DNA of 64,000 nt from assembly GCA_910578865.1 (NCBI GenBank), contig CAJTRM010000003.1, positions 62,001-126,000 on the forward strand, given 5' to 3'. The stretch comes from an uncultured Dorea sp. GTDB lineage: Bacteria > Bacillota_A > Clostridia > Lachnospirales > Lachnospiraceae. The translations under genes were made by a program, and so were the position numbers. The first letter of the stretch is position 1. Each line of letters begins with the position of its first letter. Below the pieces are notes generated by a model. The model did no database searches and was not told the origin of the DNA. It saw nothing but the letters and a program-made list of their open reading frames with translations. Below are positions 8,343 through 16,997 of this stretch, in pieces.

Positions 8343-8573
8343 AATATTATCCCCTTTGCGTTTCCCGAATGTTTTATAAGCATAGCACAAACATGGGCAA
8401 AGTGCTACCGCTTAATTTAATGAGATAAACAAAATCGTTATAATGTCAACAGTACCCTATGCAAATTGCTTGAAGAATCAAACTTTCAATGATACACTAA
8501 GGGAAATATATTCGTACTAATTGCAGATTCGTAACTAGCGGGTTGCATATAATGACTGCCGCAGGAGGATAAC

Positions 8574-9848
8574 ATGTACCTACTGGAAAAGATTATAGAT
8601 AAATGTGAGAGAAGCAGCAATGACTGGCGCCGGGGAGCCTGCGGCGGGCGGACGATGCGGATTGAGCAGTCCGATTATGACAGATACGGAAAGAAAAAGC
8701 TGGTAGATGAGATTGTAGAGCTGGAGAAGATGGGTTATATTACCATTAAGAGGTGGGAGATCAGAGGCAGTGATGTGGATACGGTCGCTTACCGTGTGGA
8801 GGATCTGCCGCGGTTTTATGATCTTATTAATACGCGGGCGGCTGCAGACGGGCGGACGAAACGGTGGGCGAAGCAGGAGAAATCTGATTATTATGTGGGA
8901 TTGCTGGAGGCAGAATCAGGTAACGGAGACTTATCGGACTGGATTCAGGCGTATTATGAGGATTTGCTGGTTCAGTTTGAAAAGGGGAAGTTTCCGCTGG
9001 AGGAAGATGCACTGAAGATGTATTTTGCCTGCTTCCGCGGAATCTCTGAACTTGGCAGGCAAAAAGAACCCATGTACAAGAGGGTATTCAGTAAACGTTA
9101 CCTAAAGAACTCCAAGAAGTTTGAAAATGAAGCGGAGGGTCATGTGGTTCGTACTGCAAGACGTTATTGGGCGGAGATTTCGGAGGAAATGGATGATAGG
9201 ACGGTTTTGTCCCAGCTGTTGATTGAAGATTACTCTTCAGAGCTTGCAGTAAAAGGTCCTGTTAAGATAGAGGCAGAGAAGCCGCAGCCGGGCGGTGAAA
9301 AAATATGCATAGATATGAGCAGCTTTATATATGGAGGAGTGCTGAACAGCGCCATGCTGAAAAACAGCCGGATCCTGCCGGAACAGCCTGGGATCAGAAG
9401 GGTCATTACCATCGAGAATAAGGCGAATTTTGTCTCGGCGCCTTATGATGCCGCCACATTGTACATTTTCAGCCATGGTTATTTTTCGCCCGGGGAGCGG
9501 GAGTTTCTGGTCAGGCTTCGTGAGATTCTGGATCAGGGACAGACGGACGGCGTCTGCACGGAAATAGAATATTTTCACAGCGGAGATCTGGACTATGGGG
9601 GAATCAAGATCTATGAATATATTAAGAAGCGGATTTTTCCGCAATTAAAACCGTATCAGATGGATGCGGAAACCTTTGACCGGTATTTTGAATATGCGGA
9701 GGTCGAGGAGCCGTCCAAGCTAGAGAAGTTAAGAAATGTCCATATACCGGAGCTTGAGGAAGTGATCGGGCGGATATTGGATTCCGGCCGGGTCATTGAG
9801 CAGGAAAGCTTTTTGATATTACAGGAAAACAGGCAGGAAAGTTTTTGA
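8574..9848 (+). CDS. JetD-like (Wadjet, DUF2220/DUF3322) Toprim-fold protein, orphan
   Basis: 424 residues, AGGAGG before ATG. The N-terminal half is helical and charged, like the DUF3322/JetD N-terminal domain. The C-terminal half has a Toprim arrangement: Glu281 in VITIENKANF, a glycine-containing strand at ~300 and a DxD pair, Asp338 and Asp340, in HSGDLDYGG, which resembles topoisomerase VI-type metal sites. In Wadjet systems JetD is the nuclease that cuts circular plasmid DNA extruded by the JetABC SMC-like complex. No jetA, jetB or jetC is present on either side; the gene lies 35 bases before murI. It is either a relic of a lost Wadjet operon or a stand-alone family member with its own job. 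Confidence 0.75.
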   Translation: MYLLEKIIDKCERSSNDWRRGACGGRTMRIEQSDYDRYGKKKLVDEIVELEKMGYITIKRWEIRGSDVDTVAYRVEDLPRFYDLINTRAAADGRTKRWAKQEKSDYYVGLLEAESGNGDLSDWIQAYYEDLLVQFEKGKFPLEEDALKMYFACFRGISELGRQKEPMYKRVFSKRYLKNSKKFENEAEGHVVRTARRYWAEISEEMDDRTVLSQLLIEDYSSELAVKGPVKIEAEKPQPGGEKICIDMSSFIYGGVLNSAMLKNSRILPEQPGIRRVITIENKANFVSAPYDAATLYIFSHGYFSPGEREFLVRLREILDQGQTDGVCTEIEYFHSGDLDYGGIKIYEYIKKRIFPQLKPYQMDAETFDRYFEYAEVEEPSKLEKLRNVHIPELEEVIGRILDSGRVIEQESFLILQENRQESF

Positions 9849-9883
9849 TGTTACAGATAGAAATTATACAGGAGTAAAAGGTC

Positions 9884-10705
9884 ATGGAAATTAATCATAA
9901 GAATACAGCACCGGTGGGGGTTTTTGATTCTGGTGTGGGAGGGCTGACTGTTGCAAGAGAGATCATGCGTCAGCTCCCGGAAGAAAATATTGTATATTTC
10001 GGGGATACTGCAAGGGTGCCCTATGGAAGTAAATCAAGAGATAACATTATCCGTTTCTCCAGGCAGATCATCCGTTTCCTGAAGACAAAAAATGTAAAGG
10101 CTGTGGTCATTGCCTGCAATACGGCAAGCGCCCTCGCCCTTGAAACCGTGCAGGCGGAAACCGATATTCCGGTAATCGGGGTAATCGTGCCGGGAGCCAG
10201 GGCAGCAGTGAGGGAAACAAGAAACGGAAAGATCGGGGTTGCGGGAACAGAGGGAACCATACGCAGTGAGACCTATACGAAGGTGATCCAGAGCATGAGA
10301 GCAGACGCACAGGTCATCGGCAAGGCATGTCCACTGTTTGTGCCTCTTGTGGAGGAAGGCTTTACGAAGCATAGGATCACAAAAGAGGTGATTGATATTT
10401 ATCTTTCTGATATGAGGAATACAGACATTGATACGATGATCCTTGGATGTACCCATTATCCGCTGCTGCGCTCCAGTATCATAGAATTTTTCGGAGATGC
10501 GGTGCACATCGTGAATCCGGCTTATGAGACGGCTATAGACCTGAAACACACACTGGAAGAGCATGGGATCTCCAATCAATCCGGGAAGCCGGCCGATTAT
10601 GAGTTTTATGTCAGCGATGCAGCGGAGAAATTTACAGAATTCGCCAATAAGATTCTGCCGTATGACATTGCTGCAACAAGACAGATCAGTATAGAAGAGT
10701 ATTAA
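9884..10705 (+). CDS. murI: Glutamate racemase
   Basis: 273 residues, typical length; the ATG follows AGGAG. It converts L-glutamate to D-glutamate for peptidoglycan in the cytosol. The two catalytic cysteines are Cys78 (ACNTAS) and Cys189 (GCTHYP), and the substrate-binding FDSGVGG (from residue 14) and YFGDTARVPYG motifs are intact. It is likely transcribed with the JetD-like gene 35 bases upstream, an odd pairing of cell-wall and DNA-cutting functions. Confidence 0.96.
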   Translation: MEINHKNTAPVGVFDSGVGGLTVAREIMRQLPEENIVYFGDTARVPYGSKSRDNIIRFSRQIIRFLKTKNVKAVVIACNTASALALETVQAETDIPVIGVIVPGARAAVRETRNGKIGVAGTEGTIRSETYTKVIQSMRADAQVIGKACPLFVPLVEEGFTKHRITKEVIDIYLSDMRNTDIDTMILGCTHYPLLRSSIIEFFGDAVHIVNPAYETAIDLKHTLEEHGISNQSGKPADYEFYVSDAAEKFTEFANKILPYDIAATRQISIEEY

Positions 10706-10790
10706 TTGCGGTTCGGGGAGCGGTACGATCGAAGAAGCGGAAAGAGGCGGACATGGCTGTGTATACGCAGTGTCAAGTAAGGGAAAGAGG

Positions 10791-10819
10791 TTGTAATTCC
10801 TATAAATATTGCCTATAAT
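10791..10819 (+). promoter_or_regulatory. Predicted sigma-A promoter of the Uma2 gene
   Basis: TTGTAA (10791-10796) and a perfect TATAAT (10814-10819) are separated by 17 bases, 27 bases upstream of the start codon. Confidence 0.65.
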
Positions 10820-10846
10820 AGAATAAAGAGCGGAGGTGAAAGCGTT

Positions 10847-11392
10847 ATGGATCCATTGAGAAAGGAACAAATCTATACAATAGATGATATCTATGCTTTG
10901 CCAGACGGAGAGAGAGCGGAATTGATCGATGGAAAAATATATTATATGGCTCCGCCAAATACAAGGCATCAGGCACTTGTAATGGATTTGTCTTATCAGA
11001 TAAAAGACCATATCAGACATAATAATGGAGAATGTAGTGTGTTTCCGGCCCCATTTGCAGTGTTTTTGAATGAAAATGATAAAAACTATGTTGAACCAGA
11101 TATTTCTATTATATGTGATAAAAACAAGATTACGGATAAAGGATGTAATGGTGCTCCGGATTGGGTGATTGAGATTGTTTCGCCAAGTAGTAAAGCAATT
11201 GATTATTTTACCAAATTATTTAAATATCGGACAGCAGGAGTCAGAGAATACTGGATCGTTGATCCTGCTCAAGAAATGATTATGGTATACAGGTTTGAAC
11301 AAGAAACGATGGAACAGTATTCGTTTGGTGAAGATGTGGCAGTTGGAATTTTTGAAAGATTTTCTGTCAAAGTGGATAATCAGGAAATATAA
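10847..11392 (+). CDS. Uma2-family (DUF820) PDDEXK-fold protein
   Basis: 181 residues, normal for the family, with a CGGAGGTG site before ATG. The restriction-endonuclease-like core is seen as a VEPDISII strand (Asp), the WVIEIVSPSS strand (Glu) and the conserved YFTKLFKYRTAGVREYWIVDP segment. Uma2 proteins are abundant, often multi-copy, and presumed nucleases of uncertain function. A strong promoter of its own and an A+T-richer sequence than murI suggest independent acquisition. No partner antitoxin gene is adjacent. Confidence 0.85.
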   Translation: MDPLRKEQIYTIDDIYALPDGERAELIDGKIYYMAPPNTRHQALVMDLSYQIKDHIRHNNGECSVFPAPFAVFLNENDKNYVEPDISIICDKNKITDKGCNGAPDWVIEIVSPSSKAIDYFTKLFKYRTAGVREYWIVDPAQEMIMVYRFEQETMEQYSFGEDVAVGIFERFSVKVDNQEI

Positions 11393-11457
11393 TACGGTGA
11401 TATTAGAAAGCATTTGGAGGTGAAAATTCAGGTGTTTTTTATTATACTACATATTTA

Positions 11458-11498
11458 CCCTCAGTGTACAAGGCGTGTATCCCCTTGTACACTGAGGG
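11458..11498 (+). repeat. Perfect 16-bp inverted repeat in the leader of the MBL hydrolase gene
   Basis: CCCTCAGTGTACAAGG (11458-11473) is exactly complementary to 11483-11498, with a 9-base loop. It is not followed by a T-run, and the GGGAGG ribosome site and ATG (11517) come right after. It may therefore be an operator, an RNA hairpin affecting translation, or a terminator-less barrier protecting the mRNA end. Confidence 0.8.
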
Positions 11499-11516
11499 CA
11501 GCAAGGGAGGATATAT

Positions 11517-12317
11517 ATGAAATTAACCATTTTAGGAACAGGTAACGCGGCAGTATCGGAGTGCTATAATACGTGCTTTGCCGTTTCAGAAGACAATCGG
11601 CATTTCCTTGTAGATGCAGGGGGCGGCAACCGGATCCTGAAGGTATTGAAGGATACAGGGATTGAAATAAATCACATTCATGATATTTTTGTGACACATG
11701 AGCATGTAGATCATGTACTTGGGATTATCTGGCTGATCCGCGTGATCGGGCAGCGGATGAACCAGGGAAAGTATGAGGGCGAGCTTCGGATCTATTGCCA
11801 TGCGGATCTTGCACAGAAAATACATGCGATTGCAAATATGACAATCCAGCAGAAAGTGTGCAGGCATATGGGGGAGCGCATCCGGTTTGATATTGTCGGC
11901 AGCGGAGACCAGAGGGAGATTCTTGACTGCCCGGTGACTTTTTTTGATATTGCGTCTACTAAGGCAAAGCAGTTTGGCTTTACTATGATACTGAAAAGCG
12001 GGGAAAGATTTACCTGTGTCGGGGATGAGCCTTATAACGATGTCAATTATGAATATGTGAAGGGCAGCAGCTGGCTGCTGCATGAAGCTTTCTGTCTGTT
12101 TAAGGAGGCGGATCAATTCAAGCCGTATGAGAAACATCACAGTACCGTCAAAGAGGCCTGCCTGCTGGCCGAGAAGCTTCAGATTCCGAATCTTCTTCTA
12201 TATCATACGGAAGAAACTCACCTTGCAGATCGCAAGCAGCTTTACACAGAAGAAGGAAAGCAATATTATCATGGCAGCCTGTATGTGCCGGATGATCTGG
12301 AGACTTTTGAATTATAG
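11517..12317 (+). CDS. MBL-fold metallo-hydrolase (ribonuclease Z-like)
   Basis: 266 residues, AAGGGAGG before ATG. The metallo-beta-lactamase zinc motif HEHVDH is at residues 61-66, preceded by an LVDAGGGN strand and followed by a His in HEAFC and HHST near ~200. The first residues (ILGTGNAA) match RNase Z-type proteins, but it is shorter than standard tRNase Z, and a tRNA-processing role is not assured. It stands alone between the palindromic leader and a strong bidirectional terminator. Confidence 0.85.
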   Translation: MKLTILGTGNAAVSECYNTCFAVSEDNRHFLVDAGGGNRILKVLKDTGIEINHIHDIFVTHEHVDHVLGIIWLIRVIGQRMNQGKYEGELRIYCHADLAQKIHAIANMTIQQKVCRHMGERIRFDIVGSGDQREILDCPVTFFDIASTKAKQFGFTMILKSGERFTCVGDEPYNDVNYEYVKGSSWLLHEAFCLFKEADQFKPYEKHHSTVKEACLLAEKLQIPNLLLYHTEETHLADRKQLYTEEGKQYYHGSLYVPDDLETFEL

Positions 12318-12323
12318 ACTGCA

Positions 12324-12364
12324 AAAAAGGAGCCCCGCACTAATCCAGTGCGGAGGCTCCTTTT
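12324..12364 (+). terminator. Bidirectional rho-independent terminator overlapping the glycerate kinase 3' end
   Basis: An A-run, a long GC-rich stem (GGAGCC..CGCACT paired with AGTGCG..GGCTCC) with a 5-base loop, and a T-run give a terminator in both directions. The right arm and loop include the last codons and stop of the minus-strand glycerate kinase gene, so the hairpin is shared by the two convergent genes. Confidence 0.9.
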
Positions 12365-13497
12365 ACTGCCAGCAGGCGGAACACCTGCTCTGCGGTATCT
12401 GTAAGATTATTTTTTGCATGCTCCGGTTCCATAGCCTCAGCGAGTGTCGTAATACTGCGGAGGATTGGAAAGAAGGCATCAATTCCGTTCTTGTTGCATT
12501 CGGAAGCGTCCTTTGTGACGCTCCCGGCAAAAGCAATTACCGGGATTCCGTATTTTTTGGCAAGTCCTGCAACTCCGACGGGGGCTTTTCCCATGGCGGT
12601 CTGTCCGTCGAGCCTGCCTTCGCCGGTGATGACAATGTCGGCGTCCTTTATAGAATCCTCCAGACGTGTCTCCTCTAACACAATCCGGATTCCGGACTCC
12701 AGAACGGCATTTGTGAAGGTTAGAAAAGCGAACCCAAGGCCGCCGGCTGCGCCGGTTCCGGGCTGATCAGGGTTGGCTTTGGGGTATGTTTGCTGTGCCA
12801 GTGAGGCGTAGGCGTTCAGCCATTGATCCATCTGCCGGATCATCTCAGGGGTTGCCCCCTTTTGAGGGCCGTAGACGGCGCTGCAGCCGGCCTCGCCGCA
12901 CAAGATGTTCGTGACGTCACAGGCAATTTTAAATTGGCATTCCGTCAATTCCGGGAGAACGTCGGTATCTGTGATGGACTTAAGCATTTCCAGCCCCTTT
13001 GACCCGAAGGGAATCTGGTTCCCTTCTTTGTCGAGAAAGCCATAGCCAAGCGCCTGCAGCATCCCGGCCCCGCCGTCATTGGTGGCGCTTCTCCCGCCGA
13101 TGCCGATGATGAAACGGCGGCAGCCTTTGGAAATCGCGTCTTTTATGACTTCCCCAACACCGTAGGTGGTAGTGTGCAGAGGATTTTTCTTTTCATCAGG
13201 AATCAGGGTGATACCTGCGGCGCCGGACATTTCAAGGACGGCGGTCCCTGTATCCCGGATGATTCCGTAGGTACAATGGACAGGCGTTCCAAGGGGGCCT
13301 GTGACAGTGATATCCTGCATTTCACCGTTCATTGCATAGACCAGTGCATCTACAGTTCCTTCGCCGCCGTCTGCCAGGGGCCGGACGACCGTGAGATTCC
13401 GGGAATCGGCGCGCCTGATGCCTTCTGCGACGGCATTTCCGGCTTCTATGGAGCTTAAACTGCCTTTTAATGAATCAATAGCGATTACTGCTTTCAT
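12340..13497 (-). CDS. Glycerate kinase (GarK/GlxK type I)
   Basis: 385 residues, typical for the family. N-terminal MKAVIAIDSLKGSLS, LADGGEGTVDAL and the glycine-rich GIGGRSATNDGG and GTGAAGGLG segments are diagnostic. It phosphorylates D-glycerate with ATP, giving 2-phosphoglycerate, the entry into lower glycolysis. It follows the class V aminotransferase by 71 bases on the same strand. A D-2-hydroxyacid dehydrogenase of the glycerate dehydrogenase type lies in the divergent operon, so an amino acid to hydroxypyruvate to glycerate route is possible here. Confidence 0.93.
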   Translation of the reverse strand: MKAVIAIDSLKGSLSSIEAGNAVAEGIRRADSRNLTVVRPLADGGEGTVDALVYAMNGEMQDITVTGPLGTPVHCTYGIIRDTGTAVLEMSGAAGITLIPDEKKNPLHTTTYGVGEVIKDAISKGCRRFIIGIGGRSATNDGGAGMLQALGYGFLDKEGNQIPFGSKGLEMLKSITDTDVLPELTECQFKIACDVTNILCGEAGCSAVYGPQKGATPEMIRQMDQWLNAYASLAQQTYPKANPDQPGTGAAGGLGFAFLTFTNAVLESGIRIVLEETRLEDSIKDADIVITGEGRLDGQTAMGKAPVGVAGLAKKYGIPVIAFAGSVTKDASECNKNGIDAFFPILRSITTLAEAMEPEHAKNNLTDTAEQVFRLLAVKGASALD

Positions 13498-13568
13498 ATT
13501 TTTCTCCTTGCATCGTACAAATTTCTGGCATTAGGATATTCATAGCACGAATGCCACGAATGTATTTA

Positions 13569-14864
13569 TTATACACCCTCTGCAATCTCTTTTGTGATTT
13601 TTAGGAATTTATCAATATCATCGGTTCCGTTGCAGTGCAGAGGGGATACCCGGAGTGCGCCTTCAAGTCCGAGGGCCTCCACGATCCTTTTGGAATATGG
13701 ACTGCTCTTCAGTCTCTCAAAGATAGTTACGCCGTGCTCCAGATATTTCTGGGCACAGTCGGCATATTCAATGCCTTTGATTCCCATGGCTACGATCAGG
13801 TCCTTCCAGGTAAGGTCTTCCATGTCTACATAAACTTCTACGTTCTCAATATGTCTGAGCCCCGGTACCTCTTCGGTTCCCTCTAACATGCGGTACAGGA
13901 GGGCGCGCTCCTGAAGGTGGATCCGGTGCATACCTTCCACATAGAGCTCACGCCGGTCTGTGCTGTCCGAAAAATGTGCGCCGATATCACACACATAATC
14001 AATAACGGCCATCATAGCTGCGAAGTTACCGGGAGTCGGAGTCCCAAGCGCCCATACGTCGGAAGGCTTGTGGATCAGCTTCCGGTGCGGGAGGCTGGCC
14101 ACACGGTCGGATACATATGCGTATCCACAGCCGCGGACACCGAAGAATTTATAAGGTGCAAAGTTGGCAGCGTCAATACCCCAGTCTTCTACATCGATTA
14201 CTGCGTGAGGGGCATGTTGTACCGTATCGCTGATCACGTAGATCTCAGGATTGACTTCTTTTGCCCGTCTTGTGATTTCCTTGATATCCATAATATTGCC
14301 GGAAATGTTAGACGCAGCCATAATGCTCAGAAGGCAGGTGTCTTTGTCTACATATTTCATTATCTCATCTGCATCAATGCCCCCGGTTGTCTGATTTGCA
14401 GGTACTACACGGAATTCCCGGCCGGTACGGTTACAGTAATATTCCACAGCATCATGTGCCGACGGGTGCTCCAGGGATGAGGTGACTGCGTTCGTTCCCC
14501 AGTCGATTCCTTCCATGATTGTACCAACAGCGTGAAACATTGTCTGTGAGGCAGATAATTCTGTAATCAGGGCGCCGCTTTTGGCACCGAATACAACCTT
14601 TAAGATCTCTTCTGTTCCGTCTGATACATAGTGAGACAGCTCATAACCTCTTCCACGTACACGTTCCGGGCAGTCAGGGAGCTCCTCAGTGGCCGCTTTT
14701 ACTTCTACGGCCTTGCGAAGCCTTAAGGAGCCGCCCGAGTTTTCAAAGAAAAGTCGCTCCCCGTATTTGGGGTCGGCATCCGGATAACAGAATTGTGCCT
14801 TCAGGTTTTTCTGATAGTCGTCGGAAAATAAGATTCCATATTTTTCATTCAATATCTCGTTCAT
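13569..14864 (-). CDS. Class V aminotransferase (cysteine desulfurase/selenocysteine lyase-like)
   Basis: 431 residues. The fold-type I PLP enzyme is shown by the Schiff-base lysine Lys239 in APYKFFG, Asp213 of the SDTVQH cofactor strand, and the SLEHPSAH segment that stacks on PLP. It groups with class V (cysteine desulfurase-like) proteins. The exact reaction, desulfuration, lyase or transamination, cannot be read; no Fe-S scaffold gene is nearby. It is divergent from the LysR gene, 168 bases away, which suggests LysR control. With glycerate kinase downstream, a catabolic role is favoured. Confidence 0.82.
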   Translation of the reverse strand: MNEILNEKYGILFSDDYQKNLKAQFCYPDADPKYGERLFFENSGGSLRLRKAVEVKAATEELPDCPERVRGRGYELSHYVSDGTEEILKVVFGAKSGALITELSASQTMFHAVGTIMEGIDWGTNAVTSSLEHPSAHDAVEYYCNRTGREFRVVPANQTTGGIDADEIMKYVDKDTCLLSIMAASNISGNIMDIKEITRRAKEVNPEIYVISDTVQHAPHAVIDVEDWGIDAANFAPYKFFGVRGCGYAYVSDRVASLPHRKLIHKPSDVWALGTPTPGNFAAMMAVIDYVCDIGAHFSDSTDRRELYVEGMHRIHLQERALLYRMLEGTEEVPGLRHIENVEVYVDMEDLTWKDLIVAMGIKGIEYADCAQKYLEHGVTIFERLKSSPYSKRIVEALGLEGALRVSPLHCNGTDDIDKFLKITKEIAEGV

Positions 14865-14969
14865 AGTTTTTCCTCCTGGCGGGTTGTTGTATTTTTGCTA
14901 CTGTACATGACCTTTGGGGCAGTCCGGTAACTGATTTTCTTAATGCCAGCATAGCATAAAGAGTTACAA

Positions 14970-14998
14970 TTGAGAAATGAATAATTTTATTGTATAAT
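14970..14998 (+). promoter_or_regulatory. Predicted sigma-A promoter of the LysR gene
   Basis: TTGAGA (14970-14975), a 17-base spacer and TATAAT (14993-14998) lie 34 bases before the start codon, in the divergent intergenic region shared with the aminotransferase gene. Confidence 0.65.
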
Positions 14999-15032
14999 AT
15001 TAATAATATTTATATTTTAAAGGAGAAAGCGT

Positions 15033-15950
15033 ATGAACTTGGCAGAGATTGAAACATTTTTAATGATCGTAAAGACAAAAAATATTACAAAGACCGCCGA
15101 GAATCTGTTTCTGTCGCAGCCAACGGTGAGTCATCGCCTGAAACTTTTGGAGGAAGAGCTGGACGTGAGGCTGATTTCCAGAAAAAAAGGTTATAAACAG
15201 ATTGAACTTACTACACAGGGAGAAGAATTTATCCCTATCGCAGAACGCTGGGTTTCTGTCTGGCAGGAGATGCAGGAGCTTAAGAACCGGCAGGACAAGC
15301 TGTACCTGACAATTGCATGTACGGATACTTTAAACAGTGCGATTCTTTTTGATCTGTACAGGAATATGCTGGACGAAGAAGAACAAATGATGAATCTGAC
15401 AGTCAAGACACATTATTCCTATGAAATCTATGGACTGCTGGAAAATCACGACGTTGACCTTGGCTTTGTATACCATCACCTTCATTTTAAAAATATTGTG
15501 GCGGAACCGGTACTGAAGGAAAAAATGTATATTATCCAGTCGACAGAGGCAGAATGCAAAAAGCCGGTGCTCCATACGGATGAACTGGATCCACGGTGGG
15601 AAATTTTTGTGAGCTGGGAGGCAAATTACCAGATCTGGCATGAACAATGGGTGAGTAAAGGGGAACGCCCCCGGATACAGGTAGATACCTTTGAACTTTT
15701 GTTCCATTTGCTTTCCAAGGAAAAAATGTGGGCCATTGCGCCGATTTCCGTGGTGGAACGAATCAGAAGCCTGCGCCCTGTATATGTGAGCGAGATAGCC
15801 AATGGGGTGCAGCCGCCGCAGAGGGTGACTTATAAGATTAAGCATAAGTATCCCAACGAAGCTACATTGAAGGCGGTGCAGATATTTGAAGAAAAGATGA
15901 ATGAGTATCTGAGCCGGAAAAATTGGGGCTATGTAGGCAGCCTTGTTTAA
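15033..15950 (+). CDS. LysR-family transcriptional regulator
   Basis: 305 residues, standard length; AAAGGAG before ATG. The N-terminal helix-turn-helix (residues ~1-60) contains KTAENLFLSQPTVSHRLKLLEEEL, and an effector-binding domain follows. LysR proteins usually control divergent genes and respond to a pathway metabolite. Here the divergent gene is the aminotransferase and the downstream operon is 5-oxoprolinase with transporters, so both are candidate targets. A terminator follows the gene, so the pxp operon has its own promoter. Confidence 0.93.
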   Translation: MNLAEIETFLMIVKTKNITKTAENLFLSQPTVSHRLKLLEEELDVRLISRKKGYKQIELTTQGEEFIPIAERWVSVWQEMQELKNRQDKLYLTIACTDTLNSAILFDLYRNMLDEEEQMMNLTVKTHYSYEIYGLLENHDVDLGFVYHHLHFKNIVAEPVLKEKMYIIQSTEAECKKPVLHTDELDPRWEIFVSWEANYQIWHEQWVSKGERPRIQVDTFELLFHLLSKEKMWAIAPISVVERIRSLRPVYVSEIANGVQPPQRVTYKIKHKYPNEATLKAVQIFEEKMNEYLSRKNWGYVGSLV

Positions 15951-16008
15951 ATGCCTGGGTTTTGTCTGGAAAATAAAAAATATTATTTATCTCCTGAACT
16001 ATAAACAG

Positions 16009-16059
16009 GAGGTCTGGAATATCAACGGATAGCCGTCGGCATTTCAGGCCTCTTTTTTT
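16009..16059 (+). terminator. Rho-independent terminator after the LysR gene
   Basis: GAGGTCTGGAAT (16009-16020) pairs with ATTTCAGGCCTC (16041-16052), with two G-U pairs, and is followed by seven Ts. The following 16060-16238 is AT-rich and should hold the pxpB promoter, but I could not pick a convincing -35/-10 pair. Confidence 0.75.
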
Positions 16060-16238
16060 CGGCACAGATTGCACGGCTTGTATTAGACAGAATAATTTAA
16101 TAATTAAAAATATTAATATATTATAGAAAAATAATTCATTTTTCTGCAAATTGCGTCTGTGATATATTGTAGTTAATCAATAGAGGAAACGGAAAATAAA
16201 AAGTAAATATAAAAAGAACTCTAAAAGGAGGGCGCCTT

Positions 16239-16997
16239 ATGGAAGCTAAATTTTTGGTTGCGGGCGACTGTGCTGTTTCTGTTCAGATGGGGTCAGAGAT
16301 CAGTCTGGAAGTCAATCGGCTGGTACGGAATCTCTACACGAATCTGACAGAAAATCCGGTAGACGGAATCACAGAGATGGTACCTACATATGCGTCATTG
16401 ATGGTGCATTATCAGCCTCAGGTCATCGGGTTTGATCACTTAAAGGAAGAGATCGGGAAACGGATGAAAGAAGAAGGGGAAGCCGAACAGGCGAGGCAGA
16501 TCGTAAAGGAGATTCCCATCTGCTACGGCGGGGAGCTTGGGCCTGATCTTGAAGATTGTGCGGCTTATGAAGATGTATCAGTGGAAGAATTTATCCGTAT
16601 GCATTCGGAGCATGAATATTATTCCTATATGCTTGGATTTGCGCCGGGACACGCATATATGGCGCGGTTTGAGGAGCCCTTCCATTTCAAAAGAAGAGAA
16701 ACGCCGCGGGTACATATCCCCGGCCGGTCAATTGTGGCTCAGTTAAATCTGTCAAACCTGATCCCTTTTGGTCAGCCCTGTGGGTGGAATATTGTAGGGA
16801 GCACACCATTGGAGATCTGTGATTACCAGAAAGAGGATCCATTTGTAGTGCATGCCGGAGAGTGGGTCAGGTATGTGCCGGTAACTCTCAGAGAGTACGA
16901 AAAGATCCGGAAAGATGTAGAACGTGGAGCATATAAGGTGAAGAGCTATCTGCGTCAGGGAGATGGTGCAGTGCATGGCAAGAAGGTGGTGAAATAA
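16239..16997 (+). CDS. pxpB: 5-oxoprolinase subunit PxpB (KipI-like)
   Basis: 252 residues, AAGGAGG before ATG. It has the carboxyltransferase subunit C/D-type fold seen in KipI: an N-terminal domain starting GDCAVSVQMG, then the SYMLGFAPGHAYM and PRVHIPGRS segments, and the GWNIVGSTP motif. PxpA, PxpB and PxpC together hydrolyse 5-oxoproline (pyroglutamate) to glutamate using ATP. It overlaps pxpC by one base (translational coupling). The gene order here is pxpB, pxpC, a dehydrogenase, then pxpA. Confidence 0.88.
   Translation: MEAKFLVAGDCAVSVQMGSEISLEVNRLVRNLYTNLTENPVDGITEMVPTYASLMVHYQPQVIGFDHLKEEIGKRMKEEGEAEQARQIVKEIPICYGGELGPDLEDCAAYEDVSVEEFIRMHSEHEYYSYMLGFAPGHAYMARFEEPFHFKRRETPRVHIPGRSIVAQLNLSNLIPFGQPCGWNIVGSTPLEICDYQKEDPFVVHAGEWVRYVPVTLREYEKIRKDVERGAYKVKSYLRQGDGAVHGKKVVK

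Noticed and set aside
10034..11020. Long open frame (328 codons) antisense to murI
   Set aside because: It lies opposite the clearly coding murI frame, has no ribosome site and no recognisable protein features; a shadow of murI codon bias.
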